64,000 bases of DNA from contig CM038223.1 of assembly GCA_021442155.1 (NCBI GenBank), forward strand, positions 37,856,983-37,920,982, written 5' to 3'. A program made the translations under genes and the position numbers. Source of the DNA: Cymbidium sinense. Its lineage: Eukaryota; Streptophyta; Magnoliopsida; Asparagales; Orchidaceae. Positions 1 to 10,559 of this stretch are shown here, in pieces (the first letter of the stretch is position 1; every line of letters starts with the position of its first letter). Below the pieces are notes generated by a model that saw only the letters and a list, made by a program, of their open reading frames with translations, was not told the DNA's origin and ran no database searches.

Positions 1-250
1 GAATTATTATGACATGACATATATCAAGCCATTCCTTTCCATCACATATAACATGCATATGACTTTAACACTTAGCATACCTATACATGCAATATATTTT
101 GGCATACTTAAGTAGTGATGGATGCATATGTTTGAAAGTTATATTTTACTTGATTGAATTATTTATGCATGTAAATTAATGCCCTATCCAAATTCTTATA
201 TAAATATACATAAGAAAGAAATTACATGAGTATGCATCATTCCTAAACAA

Positions 251-838
251 GGGAAGTGAAGTAATCAAATGACCTCCTTGGGGCTACTTAAAGCCTCATA
301 TTCCTGGGATGTCCAGACTATATACCCATTATTATTCAAATTTATCTAAATTCATATACAATCATAGGAAAGAGAGCACTAACTTATATGTAATGTATTT
401 TATTGACTTAGATGATAATGGATGCATGCATTTTTAGTATAAAAGGGGATTACCATTCTCTAGTCAACTACACATGCAAACGTATAAAAGATGTAAGCAA
501 GTACGTATCATTGTTGACAAGGGAAGCGAGATAATCAAATGACCTCCTTAGGGCTACTTAAAGCCTCGTATTCCTGGGATGTCTAGACTAAACACTTGCT
601 ATCTTAAATACATAAGAATGTATAAGTAACTATAAGAATAGGAAATCATGCAAAATTATATTTTTATTTAGTTGATTTATTTATGTATATGAATTAAAGC
701 TCTATCCAAATTCTAATATAAAAATGCATAGAAATAAAATTAAATGAGTATGTGTTGTTGTTAAACCAGGGAAGTGAGGTAACTAAATGACCTCCTTGGG
801 GCTACTTAAAGCCTCATATTTTTGAGATAACCAAACTA
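251..838 (+). repeat. Three-unit tandem repeat of about 250-270 bp
   Basis: A motif of about 70 bp beginning GGGAAGTGAAGTAATC and containing GGGGCTACTTAAAGCCTC occurs at about 251-319, 520-589 and 769-838. The core GGGCTACTTAAAGCC is nearly a perfect dyad. The downstream homologue at 49500 keeps two units (about 49737 and 49977), so copy number differs between the two copies. Confidence 0.85.
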
Positions 839-3439
839 TATGCTCATTAACATTTAAATCGATGTAAATCCATTTGAAAATATAGGAAAGAGAGCTTCAT
901 TTCACATACTCAAACTATAAACACATACAAGTCCTATATGTATTTATAACCATCATCATTCTATCTATTATTAACAACTTATAAGGTTTGGAAAATAGTT
1001 TTGGATTTAATATTGATAATAGCCACACATATAATTAGATTAAGTCAACACATGCCCACTTACATAAATAACTTTCATTTGATTCATTTGAATTTGACAG
1101 AATAAATGCATGAATTTATATGACATGCAATATTTAGAAGTGATTGGAGAGGAATAACTAAATATAAACACATGGTTCATTCAACTAAATTAATTTCTAA
1201 GGACAATCACATCAAATAAACTCATTTAAAGAAAACCAAAGCTTATTATTAATTTTGATTTTTGGAGTTGAGTTGATTTAAAGATGACCACTTATCATTT
1301 GCTTTTTTAATCCCATTCCCACATTAGTAATTTGATTTAGTTTAAGGAAAGGTAATTAAGTGGATTTTATGAATTAATTAAGTTGGATCACTAATTAAAT
1401 CAATTAATTACCCTTACCTATGCTTCTTTAATTTCATTAACCACTTCATTATGAGCCACAAATGACATGAACATGTGAGAAAATAAAATTGCAATGCTCC
1501 TAAAAGGGCCTAATTCAAATGACTCGTAATTAAAGGTTGATTAAGTTAAACAACCAAATTAAGTACTTTTATGATTTTTCCACACTCATGGGTTAATCAT
1601 AATTTTCTTAAGGGTCTTTATGTCATTAAACACATAAAGAGGAACCTTTAATTTTATTGTTAATTATCTAATATGATTTATATTTTAATTTGATTTTATT
1701 TGGCCATTTAATTAATAAATTAAACGCCTAATTAATTTTCATCTTAATTAACCCTCATTAAGATGGAATGGACTTGGGAAAAGAGATTAGAAAAGAGGTC
1801 CTAATCTCACTCCCTTATCTATTCACTATTAAACGGTGATTAATAAGTTTAATTAATTAATTTATTATTGTTTAGAGTGTTCATTAATCATTAAAATGAT
1901 TAAGGAGTAATTAGGGTTCAAACGATCAATTTCCCTACTTAAGCAATAAATTTCAAGAAAATTATGGGAGGTAGAGGTCATCCCCATCAAATCAATTCCC
2001 CAAGTTTGGAATTAATTACCCAAGTAATTATGGCTTAATTAAGATAAATAAGTTTATATTTAAACTCTAATTAAGCCTTAATTACTATTCAAAATTAATT
2101 ATACATATTTTAAATTGGATCTTCTCTGAATTACCTTTAAAATGATTATTTATTTGTATTTATTTGATTTTTCTATAATTTGTCATAATTTTTCAAAGTT
2201 TCAACTATTAAATGGATTAATTAAGCCTTAATTAAGCCTAATCCCATCAGCGCCACACAGATTGTTTATGTGGAGTGCTTTCCACATGGCATCATGGGAT
2301 TGGCAACTTAAACTTATCCTATGTGGTGCCTATGAGGTAGCGGCGGACAGAGTTTTGTCCCCATTGTCTAATCTTAGATTGAACATGGAGATTAAACCCA
2401 TGATTCTTAGGGGATTTAAATCAAATTTATCTAGCTAATAATCATGACCATCCATTCCGATCACATGGAATGAACAGTGAGTGATCTATCATCCCCCTGA
2501 GCGACTGGAGACGGACATTGTCTGCCTTCCCTCACTCAATTCGAGCTCACCAGAGTTTGGATGATACCAAAATTGATCCCACACCTTCACGAGGAAGATC
2601 CCAAGGGTTCTAAAGGTTGAATTTGTATGACATTCACATTCTCTTTAAAAATCCATAGAAAAATTTGCTAAAAGTTTAGTTTGTAGGAGTTTACCTCACT
2701 GGAGCTCAAGACCAGTGGCATAATGCTTGAGGTTGCTTCGCTTGGATGAGGAAAATCCCTATTGAGAAACTCGCATGGTGTCTCCTCGTCAATGCTTCTT
2801 TGGACCAAATGCTACCGCTTTGTAAGCTGACAATGGTTGAAGTGGTGTTTCCAGTGGTCAGAGGGCTTGGGTGACAATTCGGTTCACCTCGACGGAGCTT
2901 GGTGAACATGTGGGTGAAGTTAATTTGAATGAGGTTAAGGTTTGAGGAAGTTGGATGGGAGGAGGCCTTGCCTTGTTTCTAGTCAAGGTGTTTCGACATT
3001 GGGAAGGCTTGGGGAGCTTTGAATTCACTCTAGGGATTTCAAAATTCACCTATGAAGCTTTCCAAGGGTGACTATGTGAGAATTCAGCCGAATGAAGGGG
3101 GGTATACCCCCTCCTCCCTTGGATTGAATGGCTTGAATTCAATCCCTGCTTTTCCACCTTTTGGCCATCGTAGGGCATCGAAAAGGTCAAGATCAAGCTG
3201 AGGTGGCTTGATTTGGTTGGCCAAGACCTTGGGTTGGTGGCTCAAGGTAGTCCCTTATCCCTTGGGTTTGGTCAATGTGTCAAGATGAGTTAACTCACCT
3301 CCCCTTGGTCCATGGCTAACCTAGCCCACTTGGGCTGCGTTAGCCATGTAGGTGAGGTTTTATTTTGGGTATGGGGTGGCTAACAATGAGAAAAATGGAA
3401 AGTTGACTTTCTAATTTGGGTTTGATCCCATGTGGAGAG

Positions 3440-4790
3440 TTTTATCCAATGAGTAATGGGTTGGATCAGGCTCATTTTGGGTTGGGTTGGTTTTGGACTA
3501 ACCTAAGGTGAGTCTAAGATGGGTTGGGTCAAGTTTCATTGGGGGTTTGGGCTTGGTTTGAGTTGGTTTGGCTCAATTTGACCCATGTAGGTCAAATTAG
3601 GCTAGGTTGGGTCAAGTTGACTAATTGGTCAAATTAGGTTAAACCAAGGCTTGGGTTAAGTTCAAATGATAATTTGAAGTGTTTTGGTTCAATTGGTTTG
3701 AGTCAATTTGGCTTGGATTTGGATTTGACCCATTTGAAGTCATATGGGTCAAATAGGTTAAGTTGATCAATTTGACCAAATTGGCCAAATTGGCTTAGGT
3801 TAGGCATTGGTTTAGGTTTGAGTGATCAACTAAAGGTGATTGTAGGCTTCAATTTGGATTTGATTTAGGCCAATTTGACCCTTTAGGTCAATTTGGGATA
3901 AATGGGTCAATTGGGTTCAATTGGCCAAATTGAATTCAATCAAGGGCTTGATCATGTTCAATGATCAATTTGAAATGAACTTGGGCCATTGGTTGTAGTC
4001 AATTTGGGCTAGATTTTGACTTGAACCAATTTGGCCTTTTAGGTCAAATTGGGTTCACTTGGGTCAAAGAGTCAATTAGGTTCAATTGGTGCTCAAGTCA
4101 TATTCAAGGGTTGATTTTAGGTTGATGTGAGTCATATGTTTCAATTAATTTGGCTTGGGTTGGGATTTGGCTAGTTTGATTTATGTAGGTTAAGTGGGTT
4201 GACTTGGTCAAATGACCAAGTTGACTTGGTTTGACCTAATTGATGGCAATTGATCAATCAATGATGATTGATAATCATCATAGGGGGTTTTTGGTAGGTT
4301 TGACTCAATCCAATATGGGTAGGATTAGAATTTGGTTCAAATTGGTCACTTTGGGTCAAGTGGACCAATTGGTCTAGCTGAAATGATTTTGGATTAAATT
4401 GAGTTTAGTTGGATTTATATATAGATTTAGGGTTGATTTATAATTTTTATTGCAATTGATTTAGGTTGAAATGGATTTTGGCTCATTTGGGTATTTTGGG
4501 TAAGATGGGTTAAGTTGGTTTGATTTAAATTGATTTTAGTTTTGGTTCAATTGATTGTAGATTTGATTTATATTTGGAATGATGATTGGGGAAATAATTG
4601 ATTCATGAGAAAATTAATTGAGTTTGATTTGGATTAAAGAAAATTTTGGCTAAGTCCATGGGATTGAATCATGTGGCTTAGGAAGGATTGATTTGATTTG
4701 AATTTGATTATGAATTTAATTTGGATTTGGGATGAATTGAGTTTGGGGTTTGGTTTAACATATAAAAGGTATGTATGGATTTGGTTAGGT
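3440..4790 (+). repeat. G+T-skewed low-complexity tract built from GGTCAA and AATTGG words
   Basis: Over roughly 1.3 kb the plus strand is made of scrambled words such as GGGTCAA, AATTTGG, TTGGGTT and GACCAA, with hardly any C runs. The tract has no fixed period and no ORF. The same composition occurs at 52560-53730 (the homologous position of copy B), at 33780-34660, and as its complement at about 7100-7775. It looks like a shuffled short-motif expansion inside an LTR-like region rather than a satellite. Confidence 0.7.
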
Positions 4791-5029
4791 TATAGGCTAG
4801 GTAAGTTTCTCTAATCCTAAGGCATACCCTAATCCTATGATTAACCCTTCTAAGTCTCTAGGCGTAGGTTAAGTGTTCACCTAATTGCTAGAAGCGTCAT
4901 ATGACTAAGGAGAATCTAGTGTCTAGAGGACTCCTAAATCTTCAATGGAAAGATTGAGTCCTCACTCCAAAAGTGAGGTCAACAATATCATCTGTCTACT
5001 AAAAATTCAATCAACAAGGCCTTATAAGC

Positions 5030-6700
5030 TACAAATTCATAAAAGGAAAATAAAGAGAAAACCATATAAGCTACAAATTTATTAAAATAAATCTCTTAAT
5101 CTTTATTGAATCCAAATCACTTAAGAAAAAAAAATAGTAGGCTTTATAAGTTGTTGTGTCATATCAATAAAAAAATGATGATGAAATATATATCAATTGT
5201 AGCTTGATGTTCATTGACTCAAGTCTATAAAGAGAACTAAGAGAATGTCATGTAAGCTACTTATCCATATCAACAGAAATAAAATATCCATCAATTAAGA
5301 AGCATTATTTGACTTTGCTACCCAAGAACTAAAATATCACATACAAGCTTAAAAATATAAACCTCTTGAATTGATACTATATGATGTCTTGTCTAAAGTT
5401 GTTTAGACATTTGACATAGTTGTATGTAACTTTGAGATGATTCAAAAATAATGAAATCTTATTCTTATGTCATTGGCTTATGACACACTTGGTCTGAATC
5501 ATTCTTATCATAAGTCTATCAAACATACATGAAATCTTTGCAAATCTCTTCAAGTCCTTCGAGCATAATTCATGGTTCTCATAAGTTGAGAGCAAGCCCT
5601 CCATGGCACCCTTCTTATGTTTATCTTGGGTTTGGAGTAAGCCTTTGTGCACAAATCCAACAAGTTTGGAGTAAGCCCCTTGTGGCACCTTTTTTAGTTC
5701 TTATAAATTGGGAGCAAGCCCCTCATGGCACCCTTTCTATAAAAATCTCTTGGGTTTGAAGTAAGTCTTTGTGCACCAATCGCACAAGTTTAGAGTACGC
5801 CCTTTGTGGCTCCATTCCTACTTTTAACAAAATAGGAGTAAGTCCTTTAGTGGGCATCCTTTCTAAAAGATAAGGATAGGATTAAGTCACTGAGACACAT
5901 TCCTATCAAGTAGGCTATCTAGATTAGGATTAAAATATGAAGACCCATTTTTAATAGTAAAAAATTTGAGGATTAAGATTAAGTCATCAAGATCTCATTC
6001 CTCACTTTAGCTATTTAAGTTGAATTTAAGCCACTGAAGGCCTACTATTAATAGCTAATCAAATAAGAGTAAGTCCCTAAATAAGCATCCTTTCTAAAGG
6101 ACCAAGATAGGATTAAGTCATGAAGATCCCTTACTACCAAAAAAAAAAGAAAAAAAAATGAAAACTATGTAGGTTAAGATTAAGTCACCAAGACCCATTT
6201 CCTATTAGTTAAACCTTGAAGTTTAGGATTTAGTCATTAAGACCCCTTTCCTCACTTTAGCTAGTTATGTTGGATTTAAGCCATTGAAGGCCCCTTCTTA
6301 GTAGCTAACAAAATACGAGTAAGTCCCTTAGCAGGAATCCTTTTAAGAAAATTAGGATATGATTAAGTCATTATGAAACATTTCCTTTTTAAGTTACTCA
6401 GGTTGAAACTAAGCCACTAAAGGCCCCTTCCTATTACCTAAATTTTACCAGATTAAGATTTAAGTCCTTCTGACTCCATTTCTAGTTCAAAAAAAAAATT
6501 TATGGGATGGATCATTTAGACTACCTTTTAGATAATCCTACTTAGAAAGATGTTAGTCCTAAGGTTTTCTTTCTAGGTTTTCTATTGAAAATATATTATA
6601 GTCAAGATAAGAAGAAGTCCCTTGAAGGCATAGTTTTTGGCTATCATGACCAAGTTAAGATTAGATTCTTGATTGAGTATTTTTCTAATAATATTTCTAT
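5030..6700. repeat. Degenerate tandem-repeat region
   Basis: Two related repeat styles follow each other. At 5560-5830, units carry GGAGTAAGCC...TTTGTGGCACC or GGAGCAAGCCC...CATGGCACCC. At 5870-6480, units carry GGATTAAGTCA..AAGACCC and TTTAAGCCACTGAAGGCCCC. Units are of the order of 40-90 bp and much diverged. The style resembles subrepeats found inside giant plant LTRs. Short ORFs in both strands are by-products of the repeats. It adjoins the end of copy A but has no counterpart after copy B. Confidence 0.6.
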
Positions 6701-6959
6701 TCTTCTTAGGGACTAGTGAACCTAAGTTTCATAAGAATGAATCATTGTAAATCAGAACAACACAAGGCATGTTTATGCCTATCTTTCATAATCAAATTCA
6801 GAATAAAATTTGAAATTAAAACCAAAATTGAATCTAAACACCAAATTTCAAAACCAAATTCAAATTCCTTTAAGCTTATGCATGTAATTTTATTAACTAG
6901 TTCAGTAAATGCTAATATACAGTGTCAGTCACCTATATTGGGGTCCATTTGTTGACTTT

Positions 6960-7775
6960 ATTTATGAATAAGATTAATATTATCTCTAACCCTAGTAATT
7001 AGGACACCTAATCCTAGATTAAGAGCCTCCTAATTAGGCACTTAGGACACTATACTTGGTGACCTAATGAAGCCTTCTAGGATTTGACCTAACCCAATAG
7101 GATTAGGTGAACCCAAACAAAACTTAAATTTAAACAAATGATTAAATTGAACACATTTTAATTGAAATATAAAATCCAATTGAGCTTAAACCAAGGCAAT
7201 TAGGGTGGTTAACCCAATTAACCCAATTTAGCTTAAAATTACCTAAACCTAAAGAAATTTAAATGAAATAAAAAAATAGAAATCAAGTGAAAAAAACATA
7301 AAACCAATGCATGAACATAAATGAAGCTAAAAATAAATTTAAATGAGGTTCAAGAGGATCAATCATGTCACATGACCTAGGGTTGACCTATGTGGGCCCC
7401 ACAAAGTTAAAGGTCAATTCACCAAAATTTAACCAAATTAAATCATTCTAAAGACTTAGAATTATGAAATGAACATGTGTAAACATAAATATAAATGAAT
7501 TTAAATCCAATAAGGCCTCAAATGGGCTAACTATATCAGTGATCCAAATGAACCCAAATGAACTTTGTTAAACCTAAATTCAAATTAAATTGAAATTAAT
7601 TCAAATTGAATATCCAAAATCATTTTAAAATCATAATTAAGCATGATTTGACCAATCATTAAGATTAATTTTACCAATTTACTCTTTTAACCCAAATGAA
7701 TCTATTTTGACCCATTTAAACCTATTTGGGTCAATCGGGTTAACATCAAAATAAACTTTAAATGTGACCTAGTGT
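6960..7775 (-). repeat. Inverted, diverged low-complexity LTR-like block
   Basis: Read on the minus strand, this block gives words such as GGGTCAA, AATTTGGTTAAA and TTTGGGTTCATTTGG, and near 6960-7060 a GGATTAGGTGTCCTAATTAC element resembling 4800-4890. It therefore appears to be a diverged inverted relative of the tract at 3440-4900. No ORF of interest lies in it. It abuts the Athila-like RT fragment at 7780. Confidence 0.45.
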
Positions 7776-7779
7776 TCAT

Positions 7780-8458
7780 CTAAAAATTCTTTATAGTTGA
7801 ATGCAAATAATTGCTCATCTAAAAATTCGTCCTTCATATCTCCACTAGCTCTCAACTCTTTCTTAGTTATTAATCTATATAAGTGATCAGCTACTTGATT
7901 TTTAGAACATTTTTATCTCTAATTTATGGACCAAACTTTTGTAATAATAGTACTCATCTAATTAATCTAGGATTTACCTCTTTATTTTGTAATAAATATT
8001 TAATTACTACATGATCAGTATATATAATAACTTTTTTTCCAACTAAATAGGATCTAAATTTATCAAAGGTAAAGACAATAACTAGTAATTGGTAAGGTAT
8101 ATATAGTAATTGATTTTCATTTAGAGTTTTCATAGCATAGAGTACCGCATGAAAAATTTTATCTTGTCTTTATCCTAAGAATGCCCTTATTATAAAATCG
8201 CTTGCATCATACATCAATCCAAAAGGTAAATTCTTATCAGGCATTATAATAATGATAACTAAACTTAATTTGACTTATACTAGATCAAAAGTTTCTTGAC
8301 ATTCTTTTGTAAAAACAAAAGGCGTATCCTTCACCAATAAGTTGCACAGAGGTTTTGAAATTTTGGAAAAGTCCTTGCTAAATCTCCTATAAAATCTACC
8401 ATGTCCTAGAAAACTTCTAACTCTTTTAACATTAGTTGGTAATGAAAGTTTTTCTAGG
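7780..8458 (-). pseudogene. Athila-like Ty3/gypsy reverse transcriptase end and RNase H fragment
   Basis: Minus-strand translation gives the end of a Ty3/gypsy RT followed by its RNase H. Visible motifs are VRSFLGHGRFYRRF, FSKDFSKISKPLCNLL, MYDASD (RNase H acidic residue), [37 protein letters not shown] and, in another frame, a VADHL-type end. The wording is closest to the Athila lineage. The catalytic RT core with the YxDD box is absent. In-frame stops occur where Gln or Trp codons are expected, for example TAA for CAA in the LGQR motif and TGA for TGG after RLIR, plus a late frameshift. This is dead sequence. Its missing upstream part fits the Athila-like fragment that stops at 26405, with the Tat-1 element in between. 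Confidence 0.85.
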
Positions 8459-8464
8459 AGATGT

Positions 8465-8985
8465 GAATATATATATATTCGGCTTACATCCCTTTACGTT
8501 CCTTTGGAATGCTAATTAGGATGATGTTCGCATGAAAAACACATAGATTGGAAATACATCCCTTTAGAATACCATAATTATAGGGAATTTCACATGGAAA
8601 ACAAGTGTTTGGACTTGCGTCCCATTAGAAAGCTAGATAGGATGATGTTCACAAGGAAAACACATAGATTTGACTTACATCTCTTACCATAATTATAATG
8701 AAGTTCACATGGTGAACAAGTGTTTAAACTTACATCTGTTTGGAATGCCAGATAGGATGATGTTTGCATGCCAAGCACATAAAGTGAACGTATATCCCTT
8801 TGGAATGTCATATAGATTTAGAAGTTCACATAGTGAATGGAAGGATTAGACTTACATCCCTTTAGTGTGCTATAAATTTAAATGTTTACAATGCAAATGA
8901 AGGATTGGGCTTACATCCCTTTGAAAAATTAGTTTATGTTTTATAGTTCACATAGTGAACATGTAGATTAAACTTTTGAGTTTAA
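8465..8985 (-). repeat. LTR subrepeat array, 3' LTR of Tat-1 (about 8 units)
   Basis: Units of about 60-75 bp carry ACTTACATCCCTTTGGAATG followed by a dyad such as TTCACATGGTGAA. This array is much shorter than the homologous ones at 24140-25085 and 60340-61870. The left edge lies at the junction with Athila-like RT. Confidence 0.85.
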
Positions 8986-9294
8986 CTTAGCACTTATTCA
9001 AATGTTTAAAAATTATAGCTTTATTCCTGACCTAAGTCAAGTTCCTTTTCCTATGGAGCCTCATTATCTCTCATAAGAAGAAGATGAGGAGGATAACTAT
9101 GACTAAAAGGATAGTTTTCTCTCTTTTTTATCTCAGATATTTTCTCTTTCTTTTTTTATAATTTTTAATGCATTTCATAACAAAGCATTTATTTCATTTT
9201 AATTGTTTTCCATTTCAAGTATTATTGGATATCTCTAGGTTTTAATTAAAATTTAAATCTAATTATAAGTTAAAATTTAATTGAATAAAAATTT

Positions 9295-9640
9295 TAACTC
9301 AAGATTAGCAAAATTGAGAAGTCAGTGCCTCAGCAATGGAAAGTTAGCACCTCAATGCTGGAAGTTAGCACCTCAATGCTAGATGGTCTGACTTGATCTT
9401 AAAATTAGGAGGTAGCACTTAGGCACCATAAAAGTGGCGCCACAACATTAGCACAGAGTAGTGGTGCCTTCTGGATAACACTGTGGCACTATAATTGGAC
9501 ATTTTGACCTTATAGATCGAGAAGCCAGTGCTACGGTGCCAGGATGTAGTGTCATGGTGCTAGTCATAACACCACAGTGCCATATGATAGCACTGCAATG
9601 CTACAAAATGGAGCACATAGTTCCAAATACCTGAGAGCTT
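9295..9640 (-). repeat. GCAC/GTGC-rich palindromic short repeats in the LTR
   Basis: Short motifs such as GCACCTCAATGC, GCACCACAGTGCC and GGCACCATAAAAGTGGCGCC recur irregularly and can form many small hairpins. The block is the GC-richest part of the LTR and is homologous to 25415-25770 and, inverted, to 58620-59210. A similar style occurs in the Athila-like LTR at 30430-30610. Many former CpG sites appear as TG or CA. Confidence 0.75.
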
Positions 9641-10295
9641 AACACCTCGTTGTTGGGTAGTAGCATAACTGTGCCACGAGTTGGGAGACTATTCTAAGGA
9701 AAATTTTCTTATGTAGGTTGATAGTTCTTACAAAATTTTGGTAGTATAAGGACTTAACAATACTATGTTTCAAATTTTTTAGTGCAACACATGCTCTTCT
9801 CCCTGATTCTGGATCCAAGATCAATGGAGGGTGGATTACCATTTCACGCCTGAACCAAGTTTGATGGTGGAGGTCTTTATATTTTAAACCTTATAATTTA
9901 ATAATTTAAATTTTGAGTTATTCATAATTTTGATAGAATTTTATCTTGGTAATGCCTAATATTTTGTAATTAACATGATCGAGCTTTTCTCCATTGCTCT
10001 GAATCCAAGATCGATGGAAAGGAGGACTATAATTTCACACTAGATCCAAGATCAATGATGTAGGTCTTTAAAAATATTGTGTTGGGCAAAAAATCAATTA
10101 CATAAAAAGTTTTGTTTTTTATTTTTATTTGAAGTTGTTGCTTACGAAGCCTTTTTCTTAGCTCAATTGTCATACATGAGAAGAAGATTCTTCATGCAAG
10201 AGGAGGGCACAACCAAGGGAACAACGGAGAGAGTGCTGGAGAGAGTGGAGAGAGTGTATAGAATGGCTAAAGAGAGTGAAGTCAGCCCTCCTACC

Positions 10296-10302
10296 TTTTT
10301 AT
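10296..10302 (-). promoter_or_regulatory. TATA box of the Tat-1 3' LTR
   Basis: The minus strand reads CTTATAAAAAGG just inside a conserved block (GTTAGGAGAGTAGTTACTTATAAAAA) shared with the 5' LTR at 26376-26384 and with Tat-2 at 58065-58075. Its position about 125 bp from the LTR start implies a very short U3. Confidence 0.6.
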
Positions 10303-10430
10303 AAGTAACTACTCTCCTAACTACTCCCACTCTTTACCTTGGGTGGTTATCATTGATGGGGATGGCTATTGGTGAAAGTGGCTAAGGCTCCCTTTTGCTA
10401 TTTTTTTATTTTTTTTCAACAGCCAACAAA

Positions 10431-10440
10431 TTACCCCCCA
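10431..10440 (-). other. Polypurine tract of Tat-1
   Basis: The minus strand reads TGGGGGGTAA immediately before the probable LTR start TGTTGGCTG. A G-run directly ahead of the 3' LTR is the normal primer for plus-strand DNA synthesis in LTR retrotransposons. The exact boundary is uncertain by a few bases. Confidence 0.55.
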
Positions 10441-10559
10441 ATGAACATGTCATGTTGATTGGACATGATGCATTTGTTGCATTTTTCTTTATTTATTAAT
10501 GATTATGTTTAGAATTATAAACAAAAAATGAGAGAGAATAATTGTAACATTCATATATC

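Larger units (their letters stand above)
1..5025. mobile_element. LTR-like retrotransposon segment, copy A (cut by the window start)
   Basis: This segment matches 49500-53975 in the same orientation throughout. Shared landmarks in order are the tandem motif near 251-838, the block around 1310-1450 (matching 50510-50650), a GC-richer stretch at 2240-3350 beginning with a TGGCA-rich motif (matching 51420-52450), the GGTCAA/AATTGG low-complexity run, and a closing block at 4860-4975 with GTCATATGACTA (matching 53825-53905). Homology ends at the word AAGGCCTT near 5020. No credible ORF is present; short minus-strand ORFs at 2706-3049 are not conserved as protein in the other copy. Length, lack of coding and a Tat-type gag just after the second copy suggest a giant LTR, but no TG/CA termini were identified. 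Confidence 0.55.
8465..10428 (-). mobile_element. 3' LTR of Tat-1, truncated at its U5 end
   Basis: The LTR probably begins on the minus strand with TGTTGGCTG at 10428, just after the polypurine tract, and runs down to about 8465, where it meets Athila-like RT. It carries U3 of about 125 bp, a TATA box at 10296-10302, the TCGATCTTGGATC-type blocks (9800-10060), the GCAC-rich repeats (9295-9640) and the subrepeat array (8465-8985). Compared with the 5' LTR it lacks the final roughly 500 bp (the equivalent of 23623-24140), so the end was lost by deletion. Confidence 0.75.

Noticed and set aside
2706..3049. Minus-strand ORFs with Pro- and Ser-rich peptides
   Set aside because: The homologous region at 51900-52300 does not preserve the frame or peptide; this is non-coding LTR-like DNA.
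5529..5759. 76-codon plus-strand ORF
   Set aside because: It is made of the local GGAGCAAGCCC..GGCACCC repeats, with no protein family resemblance.
6716..6955. 79-codon plus-strand ORF
   Set aside because: Low-complexity Lys/Asn/Ile/Ser composition in AT-rich DNA between repeats; no domain or homologue in the window.
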